A stretch of 56,802 nucleotides of DNA from an uncultured Chryseobacterium sp. (GCA_913774355.1 CAJYGB010000002.1:1-56802), one strand, 5' to 3'; numbered from the stretch's first letter, positions 1 to 9,264 are shown. The notes: a model not told the origin generated them from the sequence alone. Numbers and translations are program-made.

Positions 1-11
1 GTTTTTTTTAA

Positions 12-41
12 ACCTCATACAGCAATGTGTGAGGTTTTTTT
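12..41 (+). terminator. Intrinsic terminator
   Basis: A 9-bp stem, ACCTCATAC with GTGTGAGGT (one G-U pair), has a 6-nt loop and is followed by six T. A T-run also precedes it, so it may work on both strands. It presumably ends a gene lying left of the window. Confidence 0.8.
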
Positions 42-446
42 ATGTCCATACCCCAACAAAAGAAACTTAACCTGATCCCAAGGAAAAAGCCGGGGGAAAG
101 GAATCAAGTTTAAAGTTTAATATTTAAGGTTCAAAGCCTAAAGTTCAGGGTTTAAAGTTTGGAGGATACCTTCGAGAAACAGGAAACCTGGGCAAGGCTA
201 AAGGGGTTCCACAGGAGCCACCTGTTAAAAGATAAAACATTCACAGGAGCATGCTGTTTATTACGAATCGTTTAATGCATAAGCATCTCTCTGCGCTTAA
301 GAATGATACTCAGTTTTACTATTCAAAAGCTTTAATACACTTCAGTAGTTCGTAATTTTATCCATTATTCATATCTTACTTAATTTTTATTCTTCATATT
401 CATAAATAAATTTAGGATTTATATATAATATTTCTATTTTTGTGGG
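42..446. other. Gene-free AT-rich stretch
   Basis: No convincing gene. Positions 110-165 hold short degenerate repeats of the type AAAGTTTAAGGTTCAAAG. A TATTTTTG sequence at 435-442 matches the Bacteroidota -7 consensus TAnnTTTG but lies only 4 nt before the next start codon and has no TTG at the -33 distance, so I do not rely on it. Confidence 0.5.
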
Positions 447-1103
447 ATGCTCGAATCAAAATCTCCATTTTTAGACACTTTATTTTTACTGAGAAAAGAA
501 GAGTGCATTACCATTTTTACCGATTTTCATGAAATTTCTGAAAAGGAAGAATCGGATGCTGCAGATTATTTTGAGGCTGAGTTTGAAAAAGAGCGGTTGG
601 AATTTCTTTCTGATCAAATCAGTTTTGATAAAGAAACGGCGGTGTGGGCTACAAAAATACTATATCACAGTGTCCGGCTCCACCTGATAAGAGAAAATAC
701 GGCAAAAGATTTAAATAGGTTAATCCCTCCTTATAGTGGCAACAGAAATATTCCGGCTATATTGTCCGCGGATCTCTCATTAAGGTTTTTACCACAGATA
801 ATTTCGGCTTTACATGATGCTGATCCGGAAGATGTTTTGATGAGTATGCTTGAAAATGTTCTGAAACGATTCCATTATTCAGCGGTGGGAATGGATCTGG
901 AACTGGAACCCATCAATTGGGAAGAAGAATTAAAAGACAGAACATACCGAAAGCTATACCTGGAAAGGATTGTAGAAAGAAAATCTTACAAACTTGCTGA
1001 AATTCCATATATCAATCAGTTGCTGATCGCAGAATTCGGATTACACAAAGATGTATTTTGGAAAGAACTAAAGGTGGTAAATGCAGAAGATAAATTTAGG
1101 TAA
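447..1103 (+). CDS. Hypothetical protein upstream of the MoxR system
   Basis: I do not recognise this 218-residue protein. It has no signal peptide or membrane segment. It is acidic and apparently alpha-helical, with many Glu, Lys and Leu residues and a Tyr/Phe/Glu-rich first 60 residues. It lies 130 bp upstream of the MoxR ATPase gene on the same strand, after an AT-rich gap and before an intergenic stretch with no obvious terminator, so it may be an accessory of that system or simply a neighbour. The ATG at 447 is the only reasonable start. Function is unassigned. Confidence 0.6.
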   Translation: MLESKSPFLDTLFLLRKEECITIFTDFHEISEKEESDAADYFEAEFEKERLEFLSDQISFDKETAVWATKILYHSVRLHLIRENTAKDLNRLIPPYSGNRNIPAILSADLSLRFLPQIISALHDADPEDVLMSMLENVLKRFHYSAVGMDLELEPINWEEELKDRTYRKLYLERIVERKSYKLAEIPYINQLLIAEFGLHKDVFWKELKVVNAEDKFR

Positions 1104-1233
1104 CTACCAAAGAAAATAAAGACAGAGTAAGACCTGGATTTGATTTATTAGACTCCAGCACCTTTTTTAAATGGAAATAGCTGGTTTAAAATAAAATTCA
1201 CGGACTTTGCGTTAAAAAATTAATGTAAAACAG

Positions 1234-2367
1234 ATGACTCAGAATATAGAAAAATTAAATAAGGTTTTAACCTTCGTAAAAGATACATTTGTCGGAAAAA
1301 ATGATGTGGTTGATTTATTGGGAATTTGTCTTTTGGCGAGAGAGAACGCATTTTTATACGGCCCTCCCGGAACGGCAAAATCTGCTATTGTAAGGACTTT
1401 GGCTAAAACCGTAAAAGACGGGAAAAATTTCGAATATCTGTTAACACGCTTTACCGAACCGAATGAGATTTTCGGCCCTTTCGACATCCGTAAATTAAAA
1501 GAAGGGGAATTGCTCACGAATACCGAAGGGATGATGCCCGAAGCGTCAATGGTCTTTCTGGATGAGATTTTTAATGCCAATTCAGCGATTCTGAATTCCC
1601 TGTTAATGGCTTTAAATGAAAAGATCTTCAGAAGAGGAAAAGAAACCAAACATCTTCCTGCATTGATGTTCGTCGGAGCAAGCAACGTGCTTCCTGAAGA
1701 TGAAGCGTTGAACGCCTTGTTCGACCGCTTCCTGATCAGGATTAATGTGGATTATGTTAGTCCGGATCTGCTTCATCAGGTGCTTTTGGCCGGAAGAAAA
1801 CTTGAAAACAACATGGAAACGGAAACACCCGAAATTCTTTCCCATGAAATCCGTGACTTGCAGGAGCTTTGTAAAACAATAGATTTACGGCCGGTTTATG
1901 AAGTCTATTTAAACACAGTAATAAGTCTCAGAAATACAGGAATTGCCATTTCCGACCGCCGAGCCGTAAAACTCCAGAATCTTATTGCGGCAAGTGCTTT
2001 AATCTGCGGCAGAAATGAAGCGGTATTATCCGATTTATGGGTATTAAAGCACATTTGGGATACGGAAGAGCAGATTGAAATCCTTGAAGGCATTGTCAAC
2101 AGAACCATTGAAAAAGATGATCATCCGAAATCCCATCCGCAGGCAATGCAGAACAAAACACCGAATCCGGAAGAAGTAATGAAAGATGTTAAAATTCTGG
2201 TAGAGAAATGGAATCAGGGATCATTGAGTTTTGAAGAGCAGAATGTGATCAAAGATAAACTGAGATATCTTCAGACCCGCTGCGAATGGATCAGAAATTC
2301 CGAGCAGAAACAGTTTATTCAACAGGAAATTGAAAATCTATGGCAAAAGATTCTCCAGACCGTTTAA
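1234..2367 (+). CDS. MoxR-family AAA+ ATPase
   Basis: This 377-residue protein is an AAA+ ATPase of the MoxR/RavA type, the motor expected to remodel or activate partner vWA proteins. Visible motifs are Walker A GPPGTAKS at residues 43-50, Walker B VFLDE at 107-111, a sensor-1 Asn in FVGASNVLPED near 150 and a candidate arginine finger in ALFDRFL near 166. The C-terminal 170 residues are helical lid and linker. The gene overlaps the next one by 28 bp and begins a tightly overlapping five-gene cassette ending at 8160. From family knowledge, MoxR-vWA pairs act as chaperone-like complexes; in ternary systems with beta-propeller proteins they are predicted conflict or defence modules. The start at 1234 has an A-rich upstream region. 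Confidence 0.93.
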   Translation: MTQNIEKLNKVLTFVKDTFVGKNDVVDLLGICLLARENAFLYGPPGTAKSAIVRTLAKTVKDGKNFEYLLTRFTEPNEIFGPFDIRKLKEGELLTNTEGMMPEASMVFLDEIFNANSAILNSLLMALNEKIFRRGKETKHLPALMFVGASNVLPEDEALNALFDRFLIRINVDYVSPDLLHQVLLAGRKLENNMETETPEILSHEIRDLQELCKTIDLRPVYEVYLNTVISLRNTGIAISDRRAVKLQNLIAASALICGRNEAVLSDLWVLKHIWDTEEQIEILEGIVNRTIEKDDHPKSHPQAMQNKTPNPEEVMKDVKILVEKWNQGSLSFEEQNVIKDKLRYLQTRCEWIRNSEQKQFIQQEIENLWQKILQTV

Positions 2368-3083
2368 AAGAATTCTGGGCAGAAATTCCGAGGACCGGTG
2401 AAGATTTCTTAGGTTCGATCCGGGGGTGGAAAAATGTTCAGGTTGCCTTGGAAGAAGACGTGATCTGGCTGAAAGGTTTTACCGGTGAACAGACCGTTTC
2501 ACCGGAAATTCAGCAGCTGCCGGATTTTTTGCTTTACGAATTAAGAGAAGGATTGCTATTCAGAAAAGATGCTTTGGTTCCTACTAAAAAAATACGAACA
2601 GGTTTACTGTGGAATCCCATTGATAAAGCTTTTCAATTGACTTTCCCTCCTTCTAATAATAATTTTTTTGGAATTGATGAAAAAATTGAAATTAAGCTTA
2701 AACCAATTGAAGAAGAGCATTCGGCAACAGCTTTGTTATGTTCAATAAAAGAGATTAGGGAAGCCATTGTTGCGCTGCCAAAATTTAAACTGGAAAAAAC
2801 CGACTGGATTGTTATTAATGACCAGGCCTTATTCATCGGAGAGCCTTTACTGAGTTTGCCGGGGAAAACATTTTGGTCAAAAGACGGTCATCTCTTACCG
2901 TCAGGATACGATTTTGAATGTAAAAACCTGAGCTCTTTATTACAGAGAAAATATAACACCGGGCGCGATCACTGGCTCTTGTGGAACAAGAGCGGAAATG
3001 TTTTGTCCCTTGATAAAGAAGATTTCCGTAAATTGTCGGTAAGCTCATTCCGTCTGACTGAAAAATCAAAAGAATGGAATTAA
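2340..3083 (+). CDS. bpX-type component of MoxR-vWA-propeller system
   Basis: A 247-residue soluble protein, overlapping the MoxR gene by 28 bp and the vWA gene by 10 bp, which implies translational coupling. It has no signal peptide or membrane segment. The sequence alternates short beta strands with Trp/Gly/Asp turns (for example VIWLKGF, WIVINDQALFIGEP, HWLLWNKSGNVLSL), as in beta-propeller or beta-sandwich folds. Position and size match the small bpX-class proteins described in MoxR-vWA-beta-propeller ternary systems. I cannot assign a specific bpX subfamily without a profile search, so the call rests mainly on context. Confidence 0.65.
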   Translation: MAKDSPDRLKEFWAEIPRTGEDFLGSIRGWKNVQVALEEDVIWLKGFTGEQTVSPEIQQLPDFLLYELREGLLFRKDALVPTKKIRTGLLWNPIDKAFQLTFPPSNNNFFGIDEKIEIKLKPIEEEHSATALLCSIKEIREAIVALPKFKLEKTDWIVINDQALFIGEPLLSLPGKTFWSKDGHLLPSGYDFECKNLSSLLQRKYNTGRDHWLLWNKSGNVLSLDKEDFRKLSVSSFRLTEKSKEWN

Positions 3084-5461
3084 ATGATTATTTCCAGTCG
3101 TACCAGGATTATTTCTGGGAATGGACGACCGATGAAGATGTTCCTGATAGTTCCGGATATAATGAAAACAATCTTATTTCGATTCCGGGAATAGGAGCAG
3201 TAGTTTACCGAGCTTATCTGATCGAGATTTTAAAAGAATTTCAGCTTATGGGGCTGCCTTTTTTAACGCCTCTTCTATTAGCCCTTTATGCAACAAATGA
3301 AGGATATCTGGATCTTAAAAGCATTAAAACGGGAATACGGAAACATCCTTTGGCATCGCATGAATATGTTAAGCATGTCATAAGCCCTGCATTTCAATTT
3401 CTGGAGACGCTGAAATCTTTACCGGCACATTACAAAAGAAGTAAAAATAGAGTTCTTCTATTACAGACCATATTTTCCGGAGCACCTGCTGCGGTTTCTG
3501 CAAAACAGTCTGAATATATAATAAAAACGTATTTAAAAAGCCCTCAGAAGCTTGTTGATGCTGCGCGGCAAACGGAACTTCCGGTCTCCGTGTTTTCAAA
3601 GCATCTGAATATTTTAGCGACATTAAATGATAAATTTTCTTCAGCGAGATTAATTATCGAAGCAATGAAAGGCTTCAAAGATATGCCGGAACCGGAAGAC
3701 GAAGTCGTGCAGGAAGAAACTACGGTAGAAACCGGTAAAGATTTTATCCGGGAACTGATCGAAGAGCCCAGGACCTTCCAGGTCGGAAGTTTGATTAAAA
3801 GAATCTGGAGCGGACTGAAAATTCCGATGCGCCATCTTTCGCCGGGCGAACAGCCGATCGGAGGTATCTCGGATATGACCAATAAAGGAGAGCTGCACCG
3901 GATGCTCTTGTCGGAATTTGCCCATGAAGACGAAATATTCGTCAGCCGCATCGCCAACAACGAATCGTTGTATATCCAAAGGGAAATTCCACCCGAAGAA
4001 AATATCTTTCAGCGCATAATTCTCATCGATACTTCCCTGAAAAACTGGGGAACGCCGAAGGTTTTGGCATTTGCTTCGGCAATAGCGGTCATCAAGCATC
4101 CCAAGGCCCATTCTGAATGTACAGTTTTTGCCCTGGGACAGAACAATATTCCCGTTTCACTTGATAATGTGGATCAGGTCATTGATGGTCTGAATCAGGT
4201 AAGCCCTGTGCTGGAAGCCTCTCAGACACTCGATAGGTTTCTAAATGAAGAACATCCGCAAAAGGACCTGGAAGTTTTTTTTATTACCCATCAGGAAAAT
4301 ATAGCGGAACGGAATCTTCAGAAAGTAATCCATGAAAACCGCGACCGCCTGAAATTCCTGATCACGACCTCCGCAGACGGCGAGCTGAATTTTTACAAGC
4401 ATCATCAGGGAACCAGAAAGCACATTCAGAAAATGAGGCTTCCTTTAAAAGAATTGTGGGCAAATCCGCCGAAGAGGAGCCGGGAAAACAATTTTCATAA
4501 TAGCGGCATTAAAACTTTAGTTCCTAAAAATTACCCTCTCTTATTTCCCACGCCTAAAGACAGGATTCAAACCTTTCTGTATGAAGGGGATTTTTACATT
4601 CTGAGCAATAAGAAACAACTTTTGAAAACGTATCTTTCAGATAATTATTACAATCGGAATATTTATCAGAACATCAGTACCCAAAAGGGCTGTGAAGTTA
4701 TCACTGAAAAAATATCTGTAAAACCCAGAGGCCAGTTTGCGTTGGCTAAAGACAAAGCCGGAAATTATATTCTGGCACAATACCAGCCTGATAAAAAGAT
4801 CTTGTCTAAACTTAATCTTAATCTAAAGGAATATTCTGAAATGAATCTCACCGGATACAATATTCCTCAGGATTTTAACCTGATTTATTTTAACCGGAAT
4901 TTTTATCTGTACAGATCTGAAGTGTTTACCGTTTTTAAGATCAGTATTGAAGGCGAGCTTTCGATAGAAAGTGTAAAGAACCATAATGAAATTATTAAAA
5001 ACGGAATCAAAACCGATGTTGAACTCCGCAAACTCAAAAACAAGGGAACCAAAATTTTAAATAATTTCAACAAAATAGGGATCAACAGTGTGGAGGAATT
5101 GGTAATCGATAAATTTGCTTTGGGATCACGTAGTGAAAATGTGTACAGCTTAACGAGGAATTATGAGAAAATACAGGTCTTTGCCAATCAGAATAAAAAT
5201 AAATTCACATTCGATGATGGCAGCGAAATCATAACGGATCTCCGGGGAATGCTTACTTTTATCAGCAGTAATAAAAATATCCCGGTATTCTATATGCCTT
5301 CCACCCATTACGGATATATGGCACTGGCCACGGAAAAAGAATTCGGCGGGTCGGAATACTATCTTCCTAAGGATTCAAAACTCAAAATCAGGGAAACGGA
5401 CGAAATGTACAGGGAATATATGGAAGCTTTTATTAAGCATGTTTTAGAATATGGAGCTTAG
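3074..5461 (+). CDS. vWA domain protein with C-terminal propeller-like repeats
   Basis: This 795-residue protein is the probable vWA partner of the MoxR ATPase. Residues 1-300 are mainly helical. A von Willebrand A core begins near residue 315 with IILIDTSLKNWG; D319 and S321 give a DxS metal-site start, while the usual second Ser is replaced by K323, so the MIDAS may be degenerate. From about residue 500 to 790 there are repeated strand-turn units such as FYILSNKK, YILAQYQ and FYLYRSEVF, which look like blades of a beta-propeller. It overlaps both neighbours (10 and 11 bp). I infer that the MoxR ring acts on this protein to control assembly with the membrane subunits downstream. Confidence 0.75.
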   Translation: MELNDYFQSYQDYFWEWTTDEDVPDSSGYNENNLISIPGIGAVVYRAYLIEILKEFQLMGLPFLTPLLLALYATNEGYLDLKSIKTGIRKHPLASHEYVKHVISPAFQFLETLKSLPAHYKRSKNRVLLLQTIFSGAPAAVSAKQSEYIIKTYLKSPQKLVDAARQTELPVSVFSKHLNILATLNDKFSSARLIIEAMKGFKDMPEPEDEVVQEETTVETGKDFIRELIEEPRTFQVGSLIKRIWSGLKIPMRHLSPGEQPIGGISDMTNKGELHRMLLSEFAHEDEIFVSRIANNESLYIQREIPPEENIFQRIILIDTSLKNWGTPKVLAFASAIAVIKHPKAHSECTVFALGQNNIPVSLDNVDQVIDGLNQVSPVLEASQTLDRFLNEEHPQKDLEVFFITHQENIAERNLQKVIHENRDRLKFLITTSADGELNFYKHHQGTRKHIQKMRLPLKELWANPPKRSRENNFHNSGIKTLVPKNYPLLFPTPKDRIQTFLYEGDFYILSNKKQLLKTYLSDNYYNRNIYQNISTQKGCEVITEKISVKPRGQFALAKDKAGNYILAQYQPDKKILSKLNLNLKEYSEMNLTGYNIPQDFNLIYFNRNFYLYRSEVFTVFKISIEGELSIESVKNHNEIIKNGIKTDVELRKLKNKGTKILNNFNKIGINSVEELVIDKFALGSRSENVYSLTRNYEKIQVFANQNKNKFTFDDGSEIITDLRGMLTFISSNKNIPVFYMPSTHYGYMALATEKEFGGSEYYLPKDSKLKIRETDEMYREYMEAFIKHVLEYGA

Positions 5462-7148
5462 AATCAAACCTTTTCCGAAAAACAGCTATCCCAGGAAAGG
5501 ACTTTTAATCAAAGGTTCTTCACCTCTCGTATGGCTGCATGAAATGGAAATTTTAGACATCCGTCTGAATGAGGTTCTCGCGTTTCCGGTTCCTTCGTCC
5601 GAACCGAATGTGTTATACGGATGTTTTCTGGTTTTTGAAGATCTGGCTCCGAATGACATCGGGCGAAATGCTTATTTCCAGTGTGTCGACAATAAGTTTT
5701 TCATTCCGGAGAACACTATATTCTATCCGAAGATTAATCCTGAAGAATGGGAACCGACAGATGCTGTATTCCTGATCATGCATCCGGAATTTGGTTTTGT
5801 TAGATTAAATGAAGAAATCGACTGGCTTTCAATTATTCAGAACCCGAAACCATCCGGAGCAAAAATAAAAAAGCCTCTGAATGGCGTAAAAATCCCTCAG
5901 CACATTACCAACTACACCGTGGAAATCGACGATCAGCAGATTCTGCAAAACCTTCAGAAGCCGCAAACCGAAGAAGAATGGATGAAAAACCTTCCGTTTG
6001 ACCTGAAAAAGGTAATGGCGGGAAATAAAAAAGAGATTGAGAAATATTTAAAATATATCGAAAAATATCCTGACAGGGCAGTTGAGCTTGGAGTTCCTCT
6101 TGATATCATGGGAACATCCAGAGGAGACGGTTTCGGAATTTTTAAATTTAAGATTCCCTGGCTGGAAAAACTCTTCGGTAAAAAAGAGGATGATCCTTTC
6201 AGCGAAAAATCTTCAGGGAGAAATTACAGTTGGGTATTTTGGGGAGTCCTTTTGATGATCGGGTTAGCCAGGGTTTTTATGCATTTTAATACTGATAAGC
6301 CCGAAGCATCGCCTAAAATTTCTTCAGGAAAAATTCAGGCTCCCGATAAAACCGTGATGTCTCCCATAGTCGCGTACAAATCAGGCGTAACGGACATTGA
6401 TATAAAAATAGATTCGATGTATGGAGCAATACGTCGGAAGCTTATGAAAGAACAACTGACCGCTTCATTAGAATACAGTAAACCCGGCGAAAAAAGTTAC
6501 CAGGAATACCTGAAGAACGGGGGAAGACCAATTGATAAAATCCAGAACGATATTTTTAAGCTCAATGATAAAACAGATGCGGCAACAGATTCCCTAAAAC
6601 GGGTTTACCGGAAGAAAATCGTAACCTATCTCTCTCAGAATGAAGAAAAGATCAGGAAAAAAATAGCGGATTCCATCAGGAAATCAGATTCGGGAAAACA
6701 GGCAGATAAAGGAATTGTGAAAACCATCATGAAGAAGAAAGCCGTTTTGATCGAAGATTCTCTCGGAAAGCTGTACGGAACGAAAGAATATCCGCAGCTT
6801 CCGCCTCCGGTGGCATCGTCAGATACCGGAAGCAATAAGGTTGAAGAAAAAAGTACCACTTTTACGGAGATTTTCTGGCTGATTGTCGCTATGACAGGAG
6901 CCGTAGGTTTATATTCTTTTTTTGTTAAAAGAAAATCGATGAATATGGGCGGGGAAAATGTTCCGGGTGGGGTTAAGATTCTCCTGATGGGCGTTCTTGT
7001 GGCGATGCTCGCGTATATCTTTTTCCCGCTGATTGCCATGTTCGGCTACAACTGGTTTGTATGGCTGCTTATCATCGGTATTATTCTTCTTTTATACCGT
7101 CTTTTCAGTGAAGACAAAACCATTTTAAAATCAGACAAAAATGAATAG
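5451..7148 (+). CDS. Membrane bpX-type protein of the ternary system
   Basis: This 565-residue protein has a soluble N-terminal beta-rich domain (1-170), a helical stretch, then membrane segments. A single segment lies at about 258-278 (WVFWGVLLMIGLARVF). A charged coiled-coil-like region at 310-450, rich in Lys, Asp and Ser, is followed by three further hydrophobic segments near 472-492, 508-526 and 532-552. It overlaps the vWA gene by 11 bp and the next gene by 8 bp. It probably anchors the ATPase-vWA complex at the inner membrane. The N-terminal domain resembles the bpX family members of MoxR-vWA systems, but subfamily assignment is uncertain. Confidence 0.65.
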   Translation: MELRIKPFPKNSYPRKGLLIKGSSPLVWLHEMEILDIRLNEVLAFPVPSSEPNVLYGCFLVFEDLAPNDIGRNAYFQCVDNKFFIPENTIFYPKINPEEWEPTDAVFLIMHPEFGFVRLNEEIDWLSIIQNPKPSGAKIKKPLNGVKIPQHITNYTVEIDDQQILQNLQKPQTEEEWMKNLPFDLKKVMAGNKKEIEKYLKYIEKYPDRAVELGVPLDIMGTSRGDGFGIFKFKIPWLEKLFGKKEDDPFSEKSSGRNYSWVFWGVLLMIGLARVFMHFNTDKPEASPKISSGKIQAPDKTVMSPIVAYKSGVTDIDIKIDSMYGAIRRKLMKEQLTASLEYSKPGEKSYQEYLKNGGRPIDKIQNDIFKLNDKTDAATDSLKRVYRKKIVTYLSQNEEKIRKKIADSIRKSDSGKQADKGIVKTIMKKKAVLIEDSLGKLYGTKEYPQLPPPVASSDTGSNKVEEKSTTFTEIFWLIVAMTGAVGLYSFFVKRKSMNMGGENVPGGVKILLMGVLVAMLAYIFFPLIAMFGYNWFVWLLIIGIILLLYRLFSEDKTILKSDKNE

Positions 7149-8160
7149 GCAGAAGTTTACCGAAAAATTTTTGGCCGCCTTCTTTATTCTGGTTATCATT
7201 AAGGTGATCGGAATTTTGGCCCAGCTCTTCCATGAAAGTTTCTGGAGTGTTATCGGTACGCTGGTGATATTTATCGTTGTTGCCTTCATTATTTTTGTGG
7301 TACTGATGCAGCTGGAAAAGAAGGAAAAAGAAAAGAATACAGGAACCAAGGGAGGAAAAGGAGGAGGGAATTTTTATCTGGAAGCTTCCGTTTTTGATAA
7401 AATCAGGAATAAATACGAAGAACTCGCTTTGAAATACATCGGTGAGAAAGACTATAAAAGAGCGGCAAAAGTATACATGAATTTAATGAAAGATTACTAT
7501 CGCGGAGCAAAAACCCTGGAAAACGGCGGATTCTATAATGAAGCTGCAGTAATTTATCTTAAAAAATTAAAGAACAGATCCGAAGCGGCCCATTGTTATG
7601 AAAAAGCCCGGCAATATAAGAAAGCGATTGATCTTTATGAAGAACTCGGACAAAAGGAAAAAGTAGGTGATCTTTACCTTCAGATGAACGACCGGCATAA
7701 GGCCAACACTTATTATCAGATGGTCGTGGACGATTATGTAACCAACAACCAGATGGTTAAGGGTTCCCTGATTTACCGCAAAAAAATGGAAATGCCCGAT
7801 GAAGCTCAGAAAATCCTGCTCAAAGGCTGGGAAGAAGACCGTGATGCATTTAATTGCCTGAACAATTACTTCGCTAATATTTCTGATGTAAAAAAATTAG
7901 ATCAGCAGATCCGCGAACTGTACGGGAAAACACCCTCCGAGAAAAAGATCATATATCTTGAAGCTTTGAAGCACGAATTTAAAAAAGATCCGAAGCTGCG
8001 ATCCACCACAAGAAATATTGCCTACGAAATTATTGCCGAAAAAGTAGCCACCCGTTCAGAAATCGTAAATGAACTGAAACATTTCAACCCGGAGGATGAA
8101 GTGATTCTGAAAGATATTTCCCGATATAAGATGGGAAGAAACATAATGTTTAGGAATTAA
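7141..8160 (+). CDS. TPR-like protein with two N-terminal membrane helices
   Basis: A 339-residue protein with two N-terminal hydrophobic helices (about 8-30 and 34-58), then a Lys/Gly-rich linker and a run of TPR-like repeats over roughly 80-230, with motifs such as DYKRAAKVYMNLMKDYY, EAAVIYLKKL and KKAIDLYEELGQKEKVGDLY. TPRs bind peptides or partner proteins, so it probably presents a protein-binding platform on the membrane for the MoxR-vWA complex. It overlaps the previous gene by 8 bp and is the last gene that is clearly part of the overlapping cassette. Confidence 0.75.
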   Translation: MNRQKFTEKFLAAFFILVIIKVIGILAQLFHESFWSVIGTLVIFIVVAFIIFVVLMQLEKKEKEKNTGTKGGKGGGNFYLEASVFDKIRNKYEELALKYIGEKDYKRAAKVYMNLMKDYYRGAKTLENGGFYNEAAVIYLKKLKNRSEAAHCYEKARQYKKAIDLYEELGQKEKVGDLYLQMNDRHKANTYYQMVVDDYVTNNQMVKGSLIYRKKMEMPDEAQKILLKGWEEDRDAFNCLNNYFANISDVKKLDQQIRELYGKTPSEKKIIYLEALKHEFKKDPKLRSTTRNIAYEIIAEKVATRSEIVNELKHFNPEDEVILKDISRYKMGRNIMFRN

Positions 8161-8173
8161 TTAATTTGAAAAA

Positions 8174-8437
8174 ATGGATAACACAATTAAATATCTTCAT
8201 TTAAATCATAATGGCAGAAATGCATTTGAAATCGCAAGGGAAATTGAAGTATTGCGTACGCCGCTATATGCTATGATGAAAATAAGAGAATTATTTCCGC
8301 ATCTTTCTATAGCAGAGGCTAAGGAATTAGTTATTATTGCAACAACCGGGTATAAAAGTTTGGATGATTATCAGGGAAGTTTACTTCCCGATCTGGAAGA
8401 ATTCGGTAGAATACTTTATGAAGAAGAAAATATATAA
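8174..8437 (+). CDS. Small hypothetical protein at the operon end
   Basis: An 87-residue, mildly acidic, apparently helical protein that I do not recognise. It starts 13 bp after the TPR gene with an AAAAA stretch before the ATG, so it is likely cotranscribed with the MoxR operon. The central segment (LFPHLSIAEAKELVIIATTGYKSLDDY) faintly resembles the pattern of the ribosomal L7/L12 C-terminal domain, where a helix-strand unit contacts translation factors. That resemblance is only a visual impression and could be chance. Confidence 0.6.
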   Translation: MDNTIKYLHLNHNGRNAFEIAREIEVLRTPLYAMMKIRELFPHLSIAEAKELVIIATTGYKSLDDYQGSLLPDLEEFGRILYEEENI

Positions 8438-8519
8438 AAACTGTGAGAATAAGACTTCCGAAACCATCCGATTTTATGATCAGGATCAATAAACACTTCT
8501 TTAGCTTCAGAAAAATATT

Positions 8520-8527
8520 TATCTTTG
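8520..8527 (+). promoter_or_regulatory. Bacteroidota -7 element TATCTTTG
   Basis: Perfect match to TAnnTTTG, 13 nt before the small reading frame at 8541. No clear TTG is present at the -33 distance. Predicted transcription start is about 8533-8535. Confidence 0.6.
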
Positions 8528-8540
8528 CCGCAACAAATTT

Positions 8541-8669
8541 ATGACAATACAAAGAGCACATATCAGTTTAAATCTATGCGATCGCCCTGTACTAAAGGGA
8601 TCTTTTGGGTATGAAGGAATGATATCGTATGAGGCGAAATGGGCTTGCTTTGAAAAATATTTACAATAA
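8541..8669 (+). CDS. Possible 42-residue peptide
   Basis: The frame begins ATGACAATACAA and ends TAA, giving a 42-residue peptide with two Cys and no membrane segment. It lies between a TATCTTTG promoter element (8520) and a strong terminator (8701), so a transcript of about 200 nt is likely. Whether the transcript works as mRNA or as a small RNA cannot be told. I know of no homologue. Confidence 0.4.
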   Translation: MTIQRAHISLNLCDRPVLKGSFGYEGMISYEAKWACFEKYLQ

Positions 8670-8700
8670 TCCCGTAAAAATTAAATCAAAATACTGCAGA

Positions 8701-8735
8701 AACGCCTCGATTGTCGGGGCGTTTTCTGTGTTTTT
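8701..8735 (+). terminator. Intrinsic terminator
   Basis: 9-bp stem AACGCCTCG with CGGGGCGTT around loop ATTGT, followed by a T-rich run. It closes the small 8.53-8.73 kb unit. Confidence 0.8.
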
Positions 8736-8954
8736 AGGGCAGAAATTATTTAGAACGAAAAAAAATAACCATAAAAGTGAAAAATTTTTAATAACAAATG
8801 AACAATTAATACGAAAATAAAGCGTGATCAGTAACCCGATGAGAGACAGTCATTTAGGTATCTAAGACATCTGCAGGATATTGCGGACAGGAATTCTTTA
8901 TCTTAAAAATAAGACTTAAATAATTGATTTTCAAATGTTTAATTGAAAAATAAA

Positions 8955-8987
8955 TTTGTGGATTAAAAAATTTCGTCCTTACTTTGC
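8955..8987 (+). promoter_or_regulatory. Promoter TTTG-N21-TACTTTG
   Basis: A -33-like TTTG at 8955-8958 and TACTTTG at 8980-8986, spaced as in Bacteroidota housekeeping promoters. Unlike the four TACTTTGC or TTTGC promoters further right, it lacks the TRCGYA operator. Predicted start is about 8993. Confidence 0.6.
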
Positions 8988-9052
8988 AACCGAAAATTGA
9001 AAGCAACAGGTTTTCAGCTATCAGAAAAACTTTTTAAAACAAGAAAAATAAA

Positions 9053-9190
9053 ATGAAACAATTTAACAACATATCCAATTTATCTTCAAGAGAACACGGC
9101 ACACAGCCGATGGGGCAGGGATATGCGTGTGTTATTCTTCTTGACAGTGAACTGATGGGTAAAAGGTGCTTATATAAATGGGTCGGCTAA
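9053..9190 (+). CDS. Possible 45-residue peptide or leader RNA
   Basis: The frame runs from ATGAAACAATTT to TAA at 9188-9190 (45 residues, Gly/Ser-rich start and a hydrophobic patch YACVILLDSELMG). It sits in a short unit with its own promoter (8955-8987) and a GC-rich terminator (9216-9247). A small hairpin GTCGG/CCGAC overlaps the stop codon. It precedes the tRNA array. It could be a leader peptide, a remnant of a longer gene or an untranslated RNA; I do not recognise it. Confidence 0.4.
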   Translation: MKQFNNISNLSSREHGTQPMGQGYACVILLDSELMGKRCLYKWVG

Positions 9191-9215
9191 TGAACCGACA
9201 CGTGTAAAAATATAG

Positions 9216-9247
9216 AGCGCCTCCCGAAAAGAGGCGCTTTTTTTATG
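9216..9247 (+). terminator. Intrinsic terminator before the tRNA array
   Basis: 8-bp perfect stem AGCGCCTC/GAGGCGCT with a 7-nt loop and a run of eight or more T. It separates the 9.0 kb unit from the tRNA genes that follow. Confidence 0.88.
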
Positions 9248-9264
9248 CCTAAAAGGTAATAAAC

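Noticed and set aside
435..442. TATTTTTG as the promoter of the first gene
   Set aside because: It matches TAnnTTTG but sits 4 nt before the ATG without a -33 TTG, so transcription would start inside the gene.
8629..8820. A 63-codon frame after the 8.5 kb unit
   Set aside because: It runs straight through the terminator hairpin at 8701-8735 and has a basic, low-complexity product.
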